Below, piece by piece: positions 1 to 6,356 of a stretch of 8,893 nt of DNA; the stretch's first letter is position 1; each line of letters opens with the position of its first letter. This stretch comes from DASQLQ01 sp035629935 (GTDB lineage: Bacteria; Actinomycetota; CADDZG01; WHSQ01): assembly GCA_035629935.1 (NCBI GenBank), contig DASQLQ010000073.1:1-8893 (forward strand), written 5' to 3'. The notes beneath the pieces were generated by a model. It was not told where the DNA came from. It did not search any database and saw only the letters and a list, made by a program, of their open reading frames with translations. A program made the translations under genes and the position numbers.

Positions 1-1
1 G

Positions 2-457
2 GTTCGGGGGCCGTTCATCGCTTCCGCCTACTACAACGACGAGTCGTCGGACGAGAAGTTCCACGACGGTTGGCTCCGGACCGGGGACATGGCCGTGATG
101 GAGCCCGACGGCTACTTCAAGATCGTCGACCGCGCGAAGGATCTCGTGAAGTCCGGCGGCGAGTGGATCTCGTCGGTCGATCTCGAGGGAGCTCTCTTGG
201 CTCACCCGCAGGTCCGCGATGCCGCAGTTGTCGGCCTTCCCTCCAAGAAGTGGGACGAGCGACCGGTCGCCGTGGTCGTTCCGGCGGACGGCAGCACCCC
301 AACCCTGGAAGCGATCAATGAGTTCCTAGCCGACAACTTCGCGAAGTGGTGGCTTCCCGACGAGTTAGTCGTCGTGGACGAGATCCCGAAGACGAGCGTC
401 GGCAAGATCGACAAGAAGAGGATCCGGGCCGATCTGGCAGGGATGGAACTGGCCTAG
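2..457 (+). CDS. Fatty acyl-CoA ligase, C-terminal part (AMP-binding family, AlkK/FadD-like)
   Basis: This is the last 151 residues of an adenylate-forming enzyme; the gene is open through the left edge, so the N-terminal domain with the P-loop is missing. Such enzymes join a fatty acid to CoA through an acyl-AMP intermediate in the cytoplasm, usually feeding beta-oxidation. Visible motifs in order are GWLRTGD (A7 type, about bases 68-88), DGYFKIVDRAKDLVKSGGEW (hinge and start of the small C-terminal domain, the A8 region), a WDERPVAVVV strand, and TSVGKIDKK. The Lys at 404-406 in that last motif is the conserved A10 catalytic lysine. The SGGEWIS and KWDERP signatures are those of medium/long-chain acyl-CoA ligases of the AlkK type rather than acetyl-CoA synthetases. 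The next gene starts 66 bp downstream on the same strand, so it probably leads or lies inside the hydrolase operon. Chain-length preference cannot be judged without the missing N-terminal domain. Confidence 0.93.
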   Translation, partial: VRGPFIASAYYNDESSDEKFHDGWLRTGDMAVMEPDGYFKIVDRAKDLVKSGGEWISSVDLEGALLAHPQVRDAAVVGLPSKKWDERPVAVVVPADGSTPTLEAINEFLADNFAKWWLPDELVVVDEIPKTSVGKIDKKRIRADLAGMELA

Positions 458-476
458 CCGAAGTTGTTTTGCGGGC

Positions 477-511
477 GGTCCGTCGAACGTCGACGGGCTC
501 GGCCGTCGACG
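477..511 (+). promoter_or_regulatory. Two overlapping, mutually exclusive hairpins just upstream of a ribosome binding site
   Basis: The gap between the ligase and the first hydrolase holds three copies of a CGTCGA core (481, 488, 504) arranged as two competing inverted repeats. Repeat A pairs CCGTCGA (480-486) with TCGACGG (490-496) around a 3-base loop, and G·U and G-C pairs extend it to 477-499 in RNA. Repeat B pairs CGTCGACGG (488-496) with CCGTCGACG (503-511) around GCTCGG. The middle arm is shared, so only one hairpin can form at a time. Repeat B ends directly against the AAAGGAG Shine-Dalgarno (512-518). It could be a translational or attenuation switch, or a DNA operator with a repeated half-site. 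CGTCGA-type strings are common in such GC-rich DNA, so chance is a real alternative. Confidence 0.45.
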
Positions 512-523
512 AAAGGAGAAACT

Positions 524-1435
524 GTGACCGACTGGTTGAACCCCGAACGATTCGACGTGCCCGTCAACGGCGGCAACCTACGCGTTGCGCGCTGGGGAAA
601 CGACGGACCCGTGATCCTCGGACTTCACGGCATCACGGCGTCCCATATGACGTGGCCTTGGGTCGCTCGCGAGCTGAGCGATAACGCTCAACTCGTCGCC
701 CCGGACCTGCGCGGACGCGGTGGCAGCCGCGAGCTGCCCGGCCCATACGGGATGCGGGCTCATGCGGACGACTGTGTCGCGATCCTCGACCATCTCGGTG
801 TCGACCAGGCGGTCGTGGTTGGTCATTCGATGGGGGGCTTCGTGACCGCGATCATGGCGATGCACTACCCCGAGCGGGTATCGCGGGTCATCTTCATCGA
901 CGGCGGTGTGCCTCTTCCCATGCCTCCGCCGGACGTAGTCGACCCCGAGCAGCTCCTAACGGCGATGCTCGGTCCGGCGGTGCAGCGCCTCGAGATGAAG
1001 TTCGAATCGCTCGACAAGTACTACGACTTCTGGCGCGTGCACCCGTCGGTCCAAGAGGAGGGCGGCTGGAATGAGGTGTTCGAGGCCTACCTCGCCTACG
1101 ACCTCATGGGTGAAGAGCCGAACCTCCACTCGAAGACGAACGTCGACGCGGTGTTCGGCGACGGGCGGGACACGCTCGAGAGCGAGGACCTGAAGGTCGC
1201 GGTCGAGAAGACCCAGGCCCCCATAACGTTCATCCGGGCCCCGCGCGGCATCCTGAACGAGACACCCGGTCTCTACTCCGACGAGATCGCCGACGACCTA
1301 GGGGAACGGATCGCCAACTTCAGAAACGTGACGATCGATGACGTGAACCATTACACGGTGACGACGTCGGAGCGCGGAGCTAAGCAGACGGCGGGCGTCA
1401 TCCGTGACGTCCTTAGCGAGGTCGCGCCGGCATGA
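524..1435 (+). CDS. Alpha/beta hydrolase, cytoplasmic
   Basis: This is a 303-residue alpha/beta-fold hydrolase, likely a carboxylesterase, lipase-like or epoxide-hydrolase-like enzyme; the substrate is unknown. HG at residues 35-36 (in GLHGITAS) is the oxyanion-hole region. GHSMGG carries the nucleophile Ser102, and VNHYTV carries the presumed catalytic His276. The acid is not obvious: Asp126 after strand 6 (FIDGG) or an acidic residue near 246 (LNETPG) are candidates. No signal peptide or membrane segment is seen, so it is probably cytoplasmic. The GTG at 524 is chosen because AAAGGAG lies 5 bases upstream (512-518). A TTG at 464 would extend the frame through the inverted repeats with an Arg-rich, unrelated-looking stretch. 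Its stop overlaps the next start (ATGA at 1432-1435), a sign of translational coupling. Substrate assignment would be guesswork. Confidence 0.92.
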   Translation: MTDWLNPERFDVPVNGGNLRVARWGNDGPVILGLHGITASHMTWPWVARELSDNAQLVAPDLRGRGGSRELPGPYGMRAHADDCVAILDHLGVDQAVVVGHSMGGFVTAIMAMHYPERVSRVIFIDGGVPLPMPPPDVVDPEQLLTAMLGPAVQRLEMKFESLDKYYDFWRVHPSVQEEGGWNEVFEAYLAYDLMGEEPNLHSKTNVDAVFGDGRDTLESEDLKVAVEKTQAPITFIRAPRGILNETPGLYSDEIADDLGERIANFRNVTIDDVNHYTVTTSERGAKQTAGVIRDVLSEVAPA

Positions 1436-2451
1436 GCAGGATCATTAGAGCGTTCTTGGCAGTCATCCTGCTCGCCACCCTGGCGGCGCCGGCGGCAGCC
1501 AAGCCGAAAGAAAGCGTCTTCGAGCGCCACAGTTATACGAACCCCGCCGGCACGCGCGATTACCTGCTCTACATTCCGGCCAAGCTGAAGAAGAACGCCC
1601 CTCTAGTCGTCTACCTCCACGGTTGCAACCAGACGGCGGACGACGCCGCGCTGGGGACGCGTTACAACGCCCTGGCAGAAGAGGAAGGCTTCGTCGTCGT
1701 GTATCCGGAGCAAGACCCTGCCGCTAACGGCAGCCGTTGCTGGCAATGGTTCCTTCCGGACCACTGGCACCGGGACGCGGGCGAGCCGTCGATCATCGCC
1801 GGCATAACGAGGTCGGTGCAGCAGACCTACGGGCTCGACGTAGGCCGGACGTACATGTTCGGCGTCTCGGCAGGTGGAGCGATGTCGTCGATCATGGCGG
1901 CGAGTTACCCGGACCTTTACGCCGCGACGGGCATCTATGCGGCCCCCGCCTACGCGGGCGACGTGACCGGGCAGGCTGCCTATGAGACGATGGGCGACCA
2001 CGCGCGGGCCATGCCGATGGTTGTCTTCCAGGGCACCGCAGATGTGCTCGTCAACTATCCGCTCGGCCGGACAGCCCTGACACAGTGGCTCAATACCGAC
2101 GACCTGGCCGACGACGGCCACGACAACGGATCGGTGTCGGATCAACCGACGACCGAGAACAGAGCCTTCGATCAATCAGTGTCTCCCGGCGGGGGAGACG
2201 CGTGCATCCCGCCACCGAGCTCGTTCCCCTGCGCCAACGGGGTGACCGGCTTCCAGGAGCAGTATCCGCACACGATCGAGAGCTTCGCAGGCGCGGACGG
2301 CGAGACCCTCCTACAGATGTGGTCGATCCACGGACTCGGTCACGCTTACGGGGGAGGGGATCCAGACGGATCCTTCGTCGACCCGTTGGGGCCGGACGTA
2401 ACAAGGTCCGCCTACGAGTTCTTCATCAACTATTCACTCGAGGGGGTCTAG
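1432..2451 (+). CDS. Secreted PHB depolymerase-family esterase (CE1/LpqC-like)
   Basis: This 339-residue exported esterase belongs to the PHB depolymerase/feruloyl esterase family (Esterase_PHB, CE1-like). It begins with a Sec signal peptide: n-region Arg, hydrophobic core at residues 8-20, likely cleavage after Ala23 (PAAA|KPK). There is no lipobox Cys, so it should be released. Family landmarks appear in order: VVYLHGCNQTADD (59-71, oxyanion region), SRCWQWF (101-107), GVSAGGAMS with nucleophile Ser146, FQGTADVLVNY with Asp204, and GLGHAYGGGDP with His304. Cys65 and Cys103 sit where the family has a conserved disulphide. A second pair (Cys258, Cys267) lies in a polar, Pro/Asp-rich insert at about 221-270. 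No separate polymer-binding or linker domain follows the catalytic domain, which suggests soluble esters, oligomers or an amorphous polymer rather than crystalline PHB. It overlaps the upstream hydrolase by 4 bp and abuts the next gene. Activity could equally be acetyl-xylan or feruloyl esterase. Confidence 0.9.
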   Translation: MSRIIRAFLAVILLATLAAPAAAKPKESVFERHSYTNPAGTRDYLLYIPAKLKKNAPLVVYLHGCNQTADDAALGTRYNALAEEEGFVVVYPEQDPAANGSRCWQWFLPDHWHRDAGEPSIIAGITRSVQQTYGLDVGRTYMFGVSAGGAMSSIMAASYPDLYAATGIYAAPAYAGDVTGQAAYETMGDHARAMPMVVFQGTADVLVNYPLGRTALTQWLNTDDLADDGHDNGSVSDQPTTENRAFDQSVSPGGGDACIPPPSSFPCANGVTGFQEQYPHTIESFAGADGETLLQMWSIHGLGHAYGGGDPDGSFVDPLGPDVTRSAYEFFINYSLEGV

Positions 2452-3261
2452 ATGCCGTACGTCGACAACGATGGAGTGAGGATCCGGTGGGAGGAAGAAG
2501 GCAGCGGCGAGCCGTTGCTCTTGATCATGGGGCTCGGTTATTCGCTCGAGATGTGGCATCGCGTTAAGCCACTATTGACGGACAAGTTCCGCGTGATCAT
2601 GTTCGACAACCGTGGAGTAGGGCAGAGCGATGTGCCCGAACCGGGTTACTCGATCCCGGACATGGCCGACGATGCGGTGGCCGTGCTCGATGCGGCAGGT
2701 GTTGAGAGCGCTCACGTGCTGGGTGTGTCGATGGGCGGATACATCGCCCAGGCTCTGACGATCGCCGATCCGGATCGCGTCAGATCCCTCATCCTCGGTT
2801 GCACAGCGTGCGGAGGACCGGATGCCGTGACGGCTGAACCCGAAGTGCTGGCGGCGCTTACCGCCCGCGGTTCCATGTCGGCGGAAGAGGGTGTGCGAGT
2901 CATGATCCCGTTCATCTACGACGCCAACACTTCGGTCGAGGCGATCGACGAGGACCTCGCGCTGCGACTTCAGAACTATCCCACCGAGAAGGGCTATATG
3001 GGTCAGCTACAAGCGATCGCTTCGCACCAGACCTACGATCGACTGCACGAGATCGTTGCACCGACGTTGGTGATCCACGGGCAATCCGATCGTCTGGTTC
3101 CGCACGCGAATGGCGAAGACATCGCCCGGCGCATCCCGAACGCGAGATTCGTGACGTTGCCTGATGCAAGTCACATCTTCTTCACCGATCAACCCGAGCG
3201 GACCCGGATAGCGATCGATGGGTTCCTGGCCGAGGTGGCATCGGTGGGGGCGGAGGCGTAA
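2452..3261 (+). CDS. Alpha/beta hydrolase, cytoplasmic (3-oxoadipate enol-lactonase-like)
   Basis: This 269-residue hydrolase has a complete, easily read triad. MGLGY (26-30) forms the oxyanion region, FDNRGVGQSD (51-60) is typical of this subgroup, GVSMGGY holds nucleophile Ser93, HGQSDRLVP holds Asp213, and ASHIFF holds His241. The FDxRGxGxSD plus GVSMGG pattern is shared by enol-lactonases, haloperoxidase-like enzymes and many uncharacterised esterases, so the reaction is likely hydrolysis of a small ester or lactone, but the substrate is open. No signal peptide is seen, so it is predicted cytoplasmic. The ATG begins on the base after the TAG of the secreted esterase, with GAGGGGG at 2440-2446 as the ribosome binding site. 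The two genes are therefore almost certainly co-translated. Position in the operon fits a role in finishing imported fragments (inference). Confidence 0.93.
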   Translation: MPYVDNDGVRIRWEEEGSGEPLLLIMGLGYSLEMWHRVKPLLTDKFRVIMFDNRGVGQSDVPEPGYSIPDMADDAVAVLDAAGVESAHVLGVSMGGYIAQALTIADPDRVRSLILGCTACGGPDAVTAEPEVLAALTARGSMSAEEGVRVMIPFIYDANTSVEAIDEDLALRLQNYPTEKGYMGQLQAIASHQTYDRLHEIVAPTLVIHGQSDRLVPHANGEDIARRIPNARFVTLPDASHIFFTDQPERTRIAIDGFLAEVASVGAEA

Positions 3262-3266
3262 CCATC
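3252..3266 (+). promoter_or_regulatory. Shine-Dalgarno with a probable ATC start codon
   Basis: GGAGG (3252-3256), inside the last codons of the preceding gene, sits exactly 7 bases before ATC at 3264-3266. No ATG, GTG or TTG occurs at this place in the lipase frame. Starting here gives an n-region with Lys2 and Arg5 in front of the hydrophobic core, as a Sec signal peptide needs. The first ordinary start, TTG at 3282, lacks a good ribosome binding site and removes both charges. The ATC may be a genuine rare start or an ATG changed by mutation or assembly error. Confidence 0.55.
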
Positions 3267-4493
3267 AAGCAGGTACGGGCCTTGGGTGCGATCGGTCTTG
3301 GGTTGAGTGTTCTGCTCGCGTCGTCGAGTGCCCTGGCGTATCACGACCAACATCAGTCGCACGCCTGTCCGATCGCTCCGACCAAACAGCAGTATCACTT
3401 TGCGCCGGGTTTCCGAACTCCCGTCGATTCGGAGAGCCGCTCGGCAGCTTTCACTAAGTCGACCGACGAGGGCGGTTGTGGCGGCAAGCCGTGGCGGGTT
3501 GCCGGCTTCGGAGGCGCCAGGTTCCGCGCCGTTCCCGGGACGCAGCCGATCCGGGCGGGCGATTGCCGCAAACCCGGAGGTCCGCCGATCGTCTTCATCC
3601 ACGGCAACAACGTCGATGCCGGCGACTGGTACCCGGCTCTGCCGGTGTTCGCGCGCTTCGGTGTGACGATGTGCCGCATGTGGGGTCTCGGCTACAACGG
3701 AGTTGGTGGCAACAACGGCAACGCTCTGTTCACGGACAACCCGAAGGCGGTTGCCGAACGCGGAGAGCACGGCAGCACTACCCGGGTCACGGGCAACATG
3801 ATCAACCTGTCCGACGCCGAAAGCTTCATCCGCCGCGTCCTGGCGTATACGGGAGCGCGGAAGTTCCAGATCGTGGGCCACTCGCTGGGAGTGACGCTTG
3901 CTCGCAAGGTGATGAAGGACAACCCGAACCTGCTTCGGCGACTGGACGCATTCGTGGCCATCGCGGGAGCGAACCGGGGGACATCGTTCTGCCGAGGCAA
4001 CGAAGCGTTCCTGGCTACCGATCCAGGCACTGCGCTCATGAGTTGCGACGAGATCGCACCCGACGCGCCGGGCATCTACACGAATCCTTGGCTGGCCGAG
4101 TTGAACGAAGGTGATGAGACGCCCGGGAGCGCTCGGTATCTCACGATCTACGACGGTTCGGGTTCCTCCGACCCCGCCTTCGTCGGCCCCGACCGGGAGA
4201 GCCCTCGACTCGACGGCGCAACCAACTGCTCGTTCCCAGGGGCGTACCACAACGACCTTCGGCTCGACTGGGTGATCGTGGACATCTATGCGCGCTGGCT
4301 GGCCGGCGAGCCGATCAGGAAGGTTGAACCCGGCGAGACCCCCGCGGCCCCCGAGGGGAGCAGCTGCGACAAGGTGGCCGGGTTCTTAGACGAAGCTAGA
4401 GGAATGGAAGCCTTTTCGGCCTGGAGTCGCAGACCGCTTTCTTGGCGATCCCTCCGCCATCCTGCACACCCATCCGGGCGCGACGCGACGTAA
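3264..4493 (+). CDS. Secreted lipase/esterase, LipB/PhaZ7-like alpha/beta hydrolase
   Basis: This exported hydrolase has 409 residues counted from the proposed ATC start, or 403 from TTG at 3282. The signal peptide runs to about residue 25 (SSALA|YHD). IVFIHGNN (109-116) is the oxyanion region, IVGHSLGV carries the nucleophile Ser207, YDGSGSSD (296-303) offers the acid (Asp297 or Asp303), and AYHNDLR carries His329. AYTGxxxxxIVGHSLGV followed by AIAGANRGTSFC resembles, from memory, class-2 lipases and the extracellular PHB depolymerase PhaZ7. The mature part has eight Cys (35, 72, 101, 137, 243, 261, 322, 368), an even number consistent with disulphides in a secreted enzyme. The catalytic domain ends near residue 350. 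A Pro/Glu-rich linker and an Arg-rich tail follow, and residues from about 378 overlap the convergent gene. Only 2 bp separate it from the preceding stop. The substrate may be a triglyceride, short-chain ester or polyester. Confidence 0.87.
   Translation: MKQVRALGAIGLGLSVLLASSSALAYHDQHQSHACPIAPTKQQYHFAPGFRTPVDSESRSAAFTKSTDEGGCGGKPWRVAGFGGARFRAVPGTQPIRAGDCRKPGGPPIVFIHGNNVDAGDWYPALPVFARFGVTMCRMWGLGYNGVGGNNGNALFTDNPKAVAERGEHGSTTRVTGNMINLSDAESFIRRVLAYTGARKFQIVGHSLGVTLARKVMKDNPNLLRRLDAFVAIAGANRGTSFCRGNEAFLATDPGTALMSCDEIAPDAPGIYTNPWLAELNEGDETPGSARYLTIYDGSGSSDPAFVGPDRESPRLDGATNCSFPGAYHNDLRLDWVIVDIYARWLAGEPIRKVEPGETPAAPEGSSCDKVAGFLDEARGMEAFSAWSRRPLSWRSLRHPAHPSGRDAT
4396..4493. other. 98-bp tail-to-tail coding overlap
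   Basis: The plus-strand lipase (TAA at 4491-4493) and the minus-strand S15-type hydrolase (TAG complement at 4396-4398) share this segment in opposite directions. On both proteins the shared bases encode tails beyond the recognisable domain: lipase residues from about 378, and S15-type hydrolase residues from about 594. No convincing terminator hairpin is visible here, so transcripts from the two operons may run into each other. Confidence 0.85.
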
Positions 4494-6273
4494 GCACCTG
4501 ATCGACCTCGTCCGTCTCCCGGATGTTCAGCAGCTTTGCGGACTTCGCCGGCATACGGAAACGCAGGGTGCTCGAGTGTTTGCAGTCGTGGAGCAGGGTG
4601 ATCAGGGACCCGGCCCCCGACGGAAGCGAGTCACCTTTCGAGTAACTGACCGAACCCGAGATCGTGAGTCGCAGAGTCCCTTTCTTCGGAACGACGAGGT
4701 CGGTCGGAAGCAAGCGAACCGTGACGCGAACGGGCTTGTCGGTTGGGAACGGCTTGCCGGTCTCCTGCGCGAACCAGCCGCGGCGCATGGGCTCGACGTG
4801 CTGCAACGAGCGCGCCCCGTACGTGGCCTGGTACTCGCTGTAGGAGCCATCGTGCCGCAACGGCTGGCCGTCTTTGCCGATGACCTCGAGCTTCGCCGCG
4901 ACGTGCCCGTCCGGTTGGCTGCTGGTCAGCCACAGGTCCAGCATCGGTTGGCCGGTTAGATGCAACGGGCCCGACACGGGCTTGGTCTCGAAGATGGCTT
5001 CCTCAGTGGGAAGCGGGAAGCCGGGTTGAACTTGTTCCATGTATGCGGTTGAACCTTCCGGCCGTGCTGCGCCGAGCTCGCCACCTGGGCCGAGACCGAG
5101 TTGGCCGAGCGGCCCACCCGTTCTCGGATACTCGTCGACGGCGAACCACTGACCTTCGCTGGACTGCACCTGCACGTCCGGCCACTTCTCGACGCCGGTG
5201 TCCTTGCCCTTTAGGTAACGATCGAACCAAGCGGTGACCATCGTGTACCAGTCGGCCCTGTTCCACCCGGGCTCGACGGCGCCGTGGGCTCCCGGGAACG
5301 CGTGGTTCCACACCCCAAACAGTCCCTTGTGAGGAGTGCTCTTCGGCAAACGATCGAAGAACCCCGCCAGAGTGATGTCTTGAACGTTGAAGTCACGCAA
5401 CCCATGGACCATCAATGTGGCGGCCCTTACCTTGGGCGCACCGGGTCGGTACTCGCGATCCTGCCAGTACTTCGTGAAGTCGCCCGACTGGTTGCCCGAC
5501 TCGGTCATGACCTCTCCCTGACAGGTGAGCTTCTCGGGGTAATGCTGCGGGGCGGGTTCTTGACCGGGGACGATGCTGACGCTCGCGAGGTACGAGCTGT
5601 TGCCGAGCAGCGGCTGGCCCGCCCACGCAACGCCATCCATGTAGTTCCAGTCGTACTGCGAGCCGACGGAGGCAGCCGGAACGATCGCCTTTAGGTACTT
5701 CGTTCGCTTGGGGTCTCCGTAAGCGGCGGTCGAGATCTGTGTCTCGGCGTCGTAGGAGATGCCGTACATCCCGACGCGTCCATTCGACCAGGGCGCTTCC
5801 TTGCCGAGGTACTCGACGACTCGTGCACCGTCATCCCACTGGTTCGACGCCGTCTGTTCGAGGCACCCGCCGGACTCGCCGGTTCCACGCACGTGATGTT
5901 GGGCAACTGCATAGCCAAGCGAGTTGAAGTACTCGATGAAGCTCGGCAACGAACCGGCCGGGTACTCCTCGACACCCTGGGATACGTACGGAGTCATGAT
6001 CAGGATCGTCGGAACCTTTCTCGGCGGAGTCTTCCCAGCCCTCGCCGCCGGCAGCCACGTTTCGACGTAAAGGTCCACGCCGTCGTGTCCCTCGACGTAG
6101 TGCCGCTGCGTGTCGGGATCCTCGTCCGGAGCCTTGGTGCCGTAGAGCGCCAGAGAAACCGGCCGGGGTTCCCAGGCGACACCCTTGTCGGGGGCCGAAG
6201 CGGCAAGCGCCGATGCCGGGATCGCCAACGATCCCATCAAGACCGCGACAAGGAGTATCCGGAAAACCCGCAT
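4396..6273 (-). CDS. Secreted CocE/NonD-type hydrolase (peptidase S15, X-Pro dipeptidyl-peptidase family)
   Basis: This is a 625-residue exported serine hydrolase. Family members cleave X-Pro dipeptides, cocaine-like esters or acylated antibiotics, so the reaction is acyl transfer to water with an unknown substrate. The signal peptide is MRVFRILL plus a hydrophobic core, cut near Ala24 (SALA|ASAP). The N-terminal alpha/beta domain contains ILIMTPYVSQG (90-100), HHVRGTGESGG (126-136), GISYDAETQ with nucleophile Ser173, HGLRDFNV with Asp294, and WNHAFPGAHG with His324. From about residue 420 the C-terminal jelly-roll domain of the family follows (SGPLHLTGQPMLDLWLTS, then GSLITLLHD near 556-563). 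The ATG at 6273 is preferred because it opens directly on the signal peptide. A TTG at 6360 would prepend a Pro/Gly-rich stretch encoded by hairpin-forming DNA. The gene lies 83 bp downstream of the FAAL-like gene on the same strand and overlaps the convergent lipase at its 3' end. Confidence 0.92.
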   Translation of the reverse strand: MRVFRILLVAVLMGSLAIPASALAASAPDKGVAWEPRPVSLALYGTKAPDEDPDTQRHYVEGHDGVDLYVETWLPAARAGKTPPRKVPTILIMTPYVSQGVEEYPAGSLPSFIEYFNSLGYAVAQHHVRGTGESGGCLEQTASNQWDDGARVVEYLGKEAPWSNGRVGMYGISYDAETQISTAAYGDPKRTKYLKAIVPAASVGSQYDWNYMDGVAWAGQPLLGNSSYLASVSIVPGQEPAPQHYPEKLTCQGEVMTESGNQSGDFTKYWQDREYRPGAPKVRAATLMVHGLRDFNVQDITLAGFFDRLPKSTPHKGLFGVWNHAFPGAHGAVEPGWNRADWYTMVTAWFDRYLKGKDTGVEKWPDVQVQSSEGQWFAVDEYPRTGGPLGQLGLGPGGELGAARPEGSTAYMEQVQPGFPLPTEEAIFETKPVSGPLHLTGQPMLDLWLTSSQPDGHVAAKLEVIGKDGQPLRHDGSYSEYQATYGARSLQHVEPMRRGWFAQETGKPFPTDKPVRVTVRLLPTDLVVPKKGTLRLTISGSVSYSKGDSLPSGAGSLITLLHDCKHSSTLRFRMPAKSAKLLNIRETDEVDQVLTSRRARMGVQDGGGIAKKAVCDSRPKRLPFL

Positions 6274-6285
6274 AGATAGAAGATT

Positions 6286-6299
6286 CTCCCCCCTGGGAG
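6286..6299 (-). promoter_or_regulatory. Small hairpin covering the ribosome binding site of the S15-type hydrolase
   Basis: On the minus strand CTCCC (6299-6295) can pair with GGGAG (6290-6286) around AGGG. The 3' arm is part of GGGGGGAG, the only Shine-Dalgarno-like sequence ahead of the ATG at 6273. The spacing to the ATG is long, about 12 bases. Folding would hide the ribosome binding site. The stem is only 5 bp, so the effect is uncertain. Confidence 0.35.
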
Positions 6300-6307
6300 G
6301 GCTTCCT

Positions 6308-6326
6308 GCCCCCCGCCACGGGGGGC
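6308..6326 (-). terminator. Strong GC hairpin between the FAAL-like gene and the S15-type hydrolase
   Basis: GCCCCCC (6308-6314) and GGGGGGC (6320-6326) form a perfect 7-bp all-GC stem around a 5-base loop, about 30 bases after the stop of the FAAL-like gene in its reading direction. No T-run follows on the minus strand, so it is not a classical intrinsic terminator. It could be a U-less terminator of the kind proposed for GC-rich actinobacteria, an mRNA-stability element, or a partial attenuator that sets expression of the downstream gene. A second, weaker inverted repeat, GGCTTC/GAAGCC (6353-6358, 6367-6372), straddles the stop codon. Confidence 0.45.
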
Positions 6327-6356
6327 CTAAGCCGCTAAAGGGGTGGACCGGGGGCT

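Noticed and set aside
481..511. CGTCGA direct repeats as a CRISPR or mobile-element end
   Set aside because: Units are 6 bases with irregular spacing, there are no spacers, transposase or target duplication, and the string is common in this base composition.
464..523. TTG start at 464 for the first hydrolase
   Set aside because: The GTG at 524 has a strong AAAGGAG site, and the added residues are an Arg-rich reading of the intergenic inverted repeats.
1603..2175. 190-codon open frame on the minus strand opposite the PHB-depolymerase-family esterase
   Set aside because: It covers the catalytic core of a clear family member on the plus strand and has no recognisable feature of its own.
3189..4250. 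353-codon open frame on the minus strand opposite the lipase
   Set aside because: The plus frame has a signal peptide, triad and paired cysteines. The minus frame shows no domain, is Arg/Val-rich in the way of GC-rich antisense frames, and has no ribosome binding site or neighbour in operon.
4408..4425. Possible bidirectional terminator (AGGCC/GGCTT with A-rich loop) in the convergent overlap
   Set aside because: The stem is only 5 bp with a G·U pair, lacks a T-run, and lies inside both coding regions.
5831..6319. 162-codon open frame on the minus strand in another frame of the S15-type gene
   Set aside because: It lies fully over the signal peptide and catalytic domain of the real gene and looks compositional.
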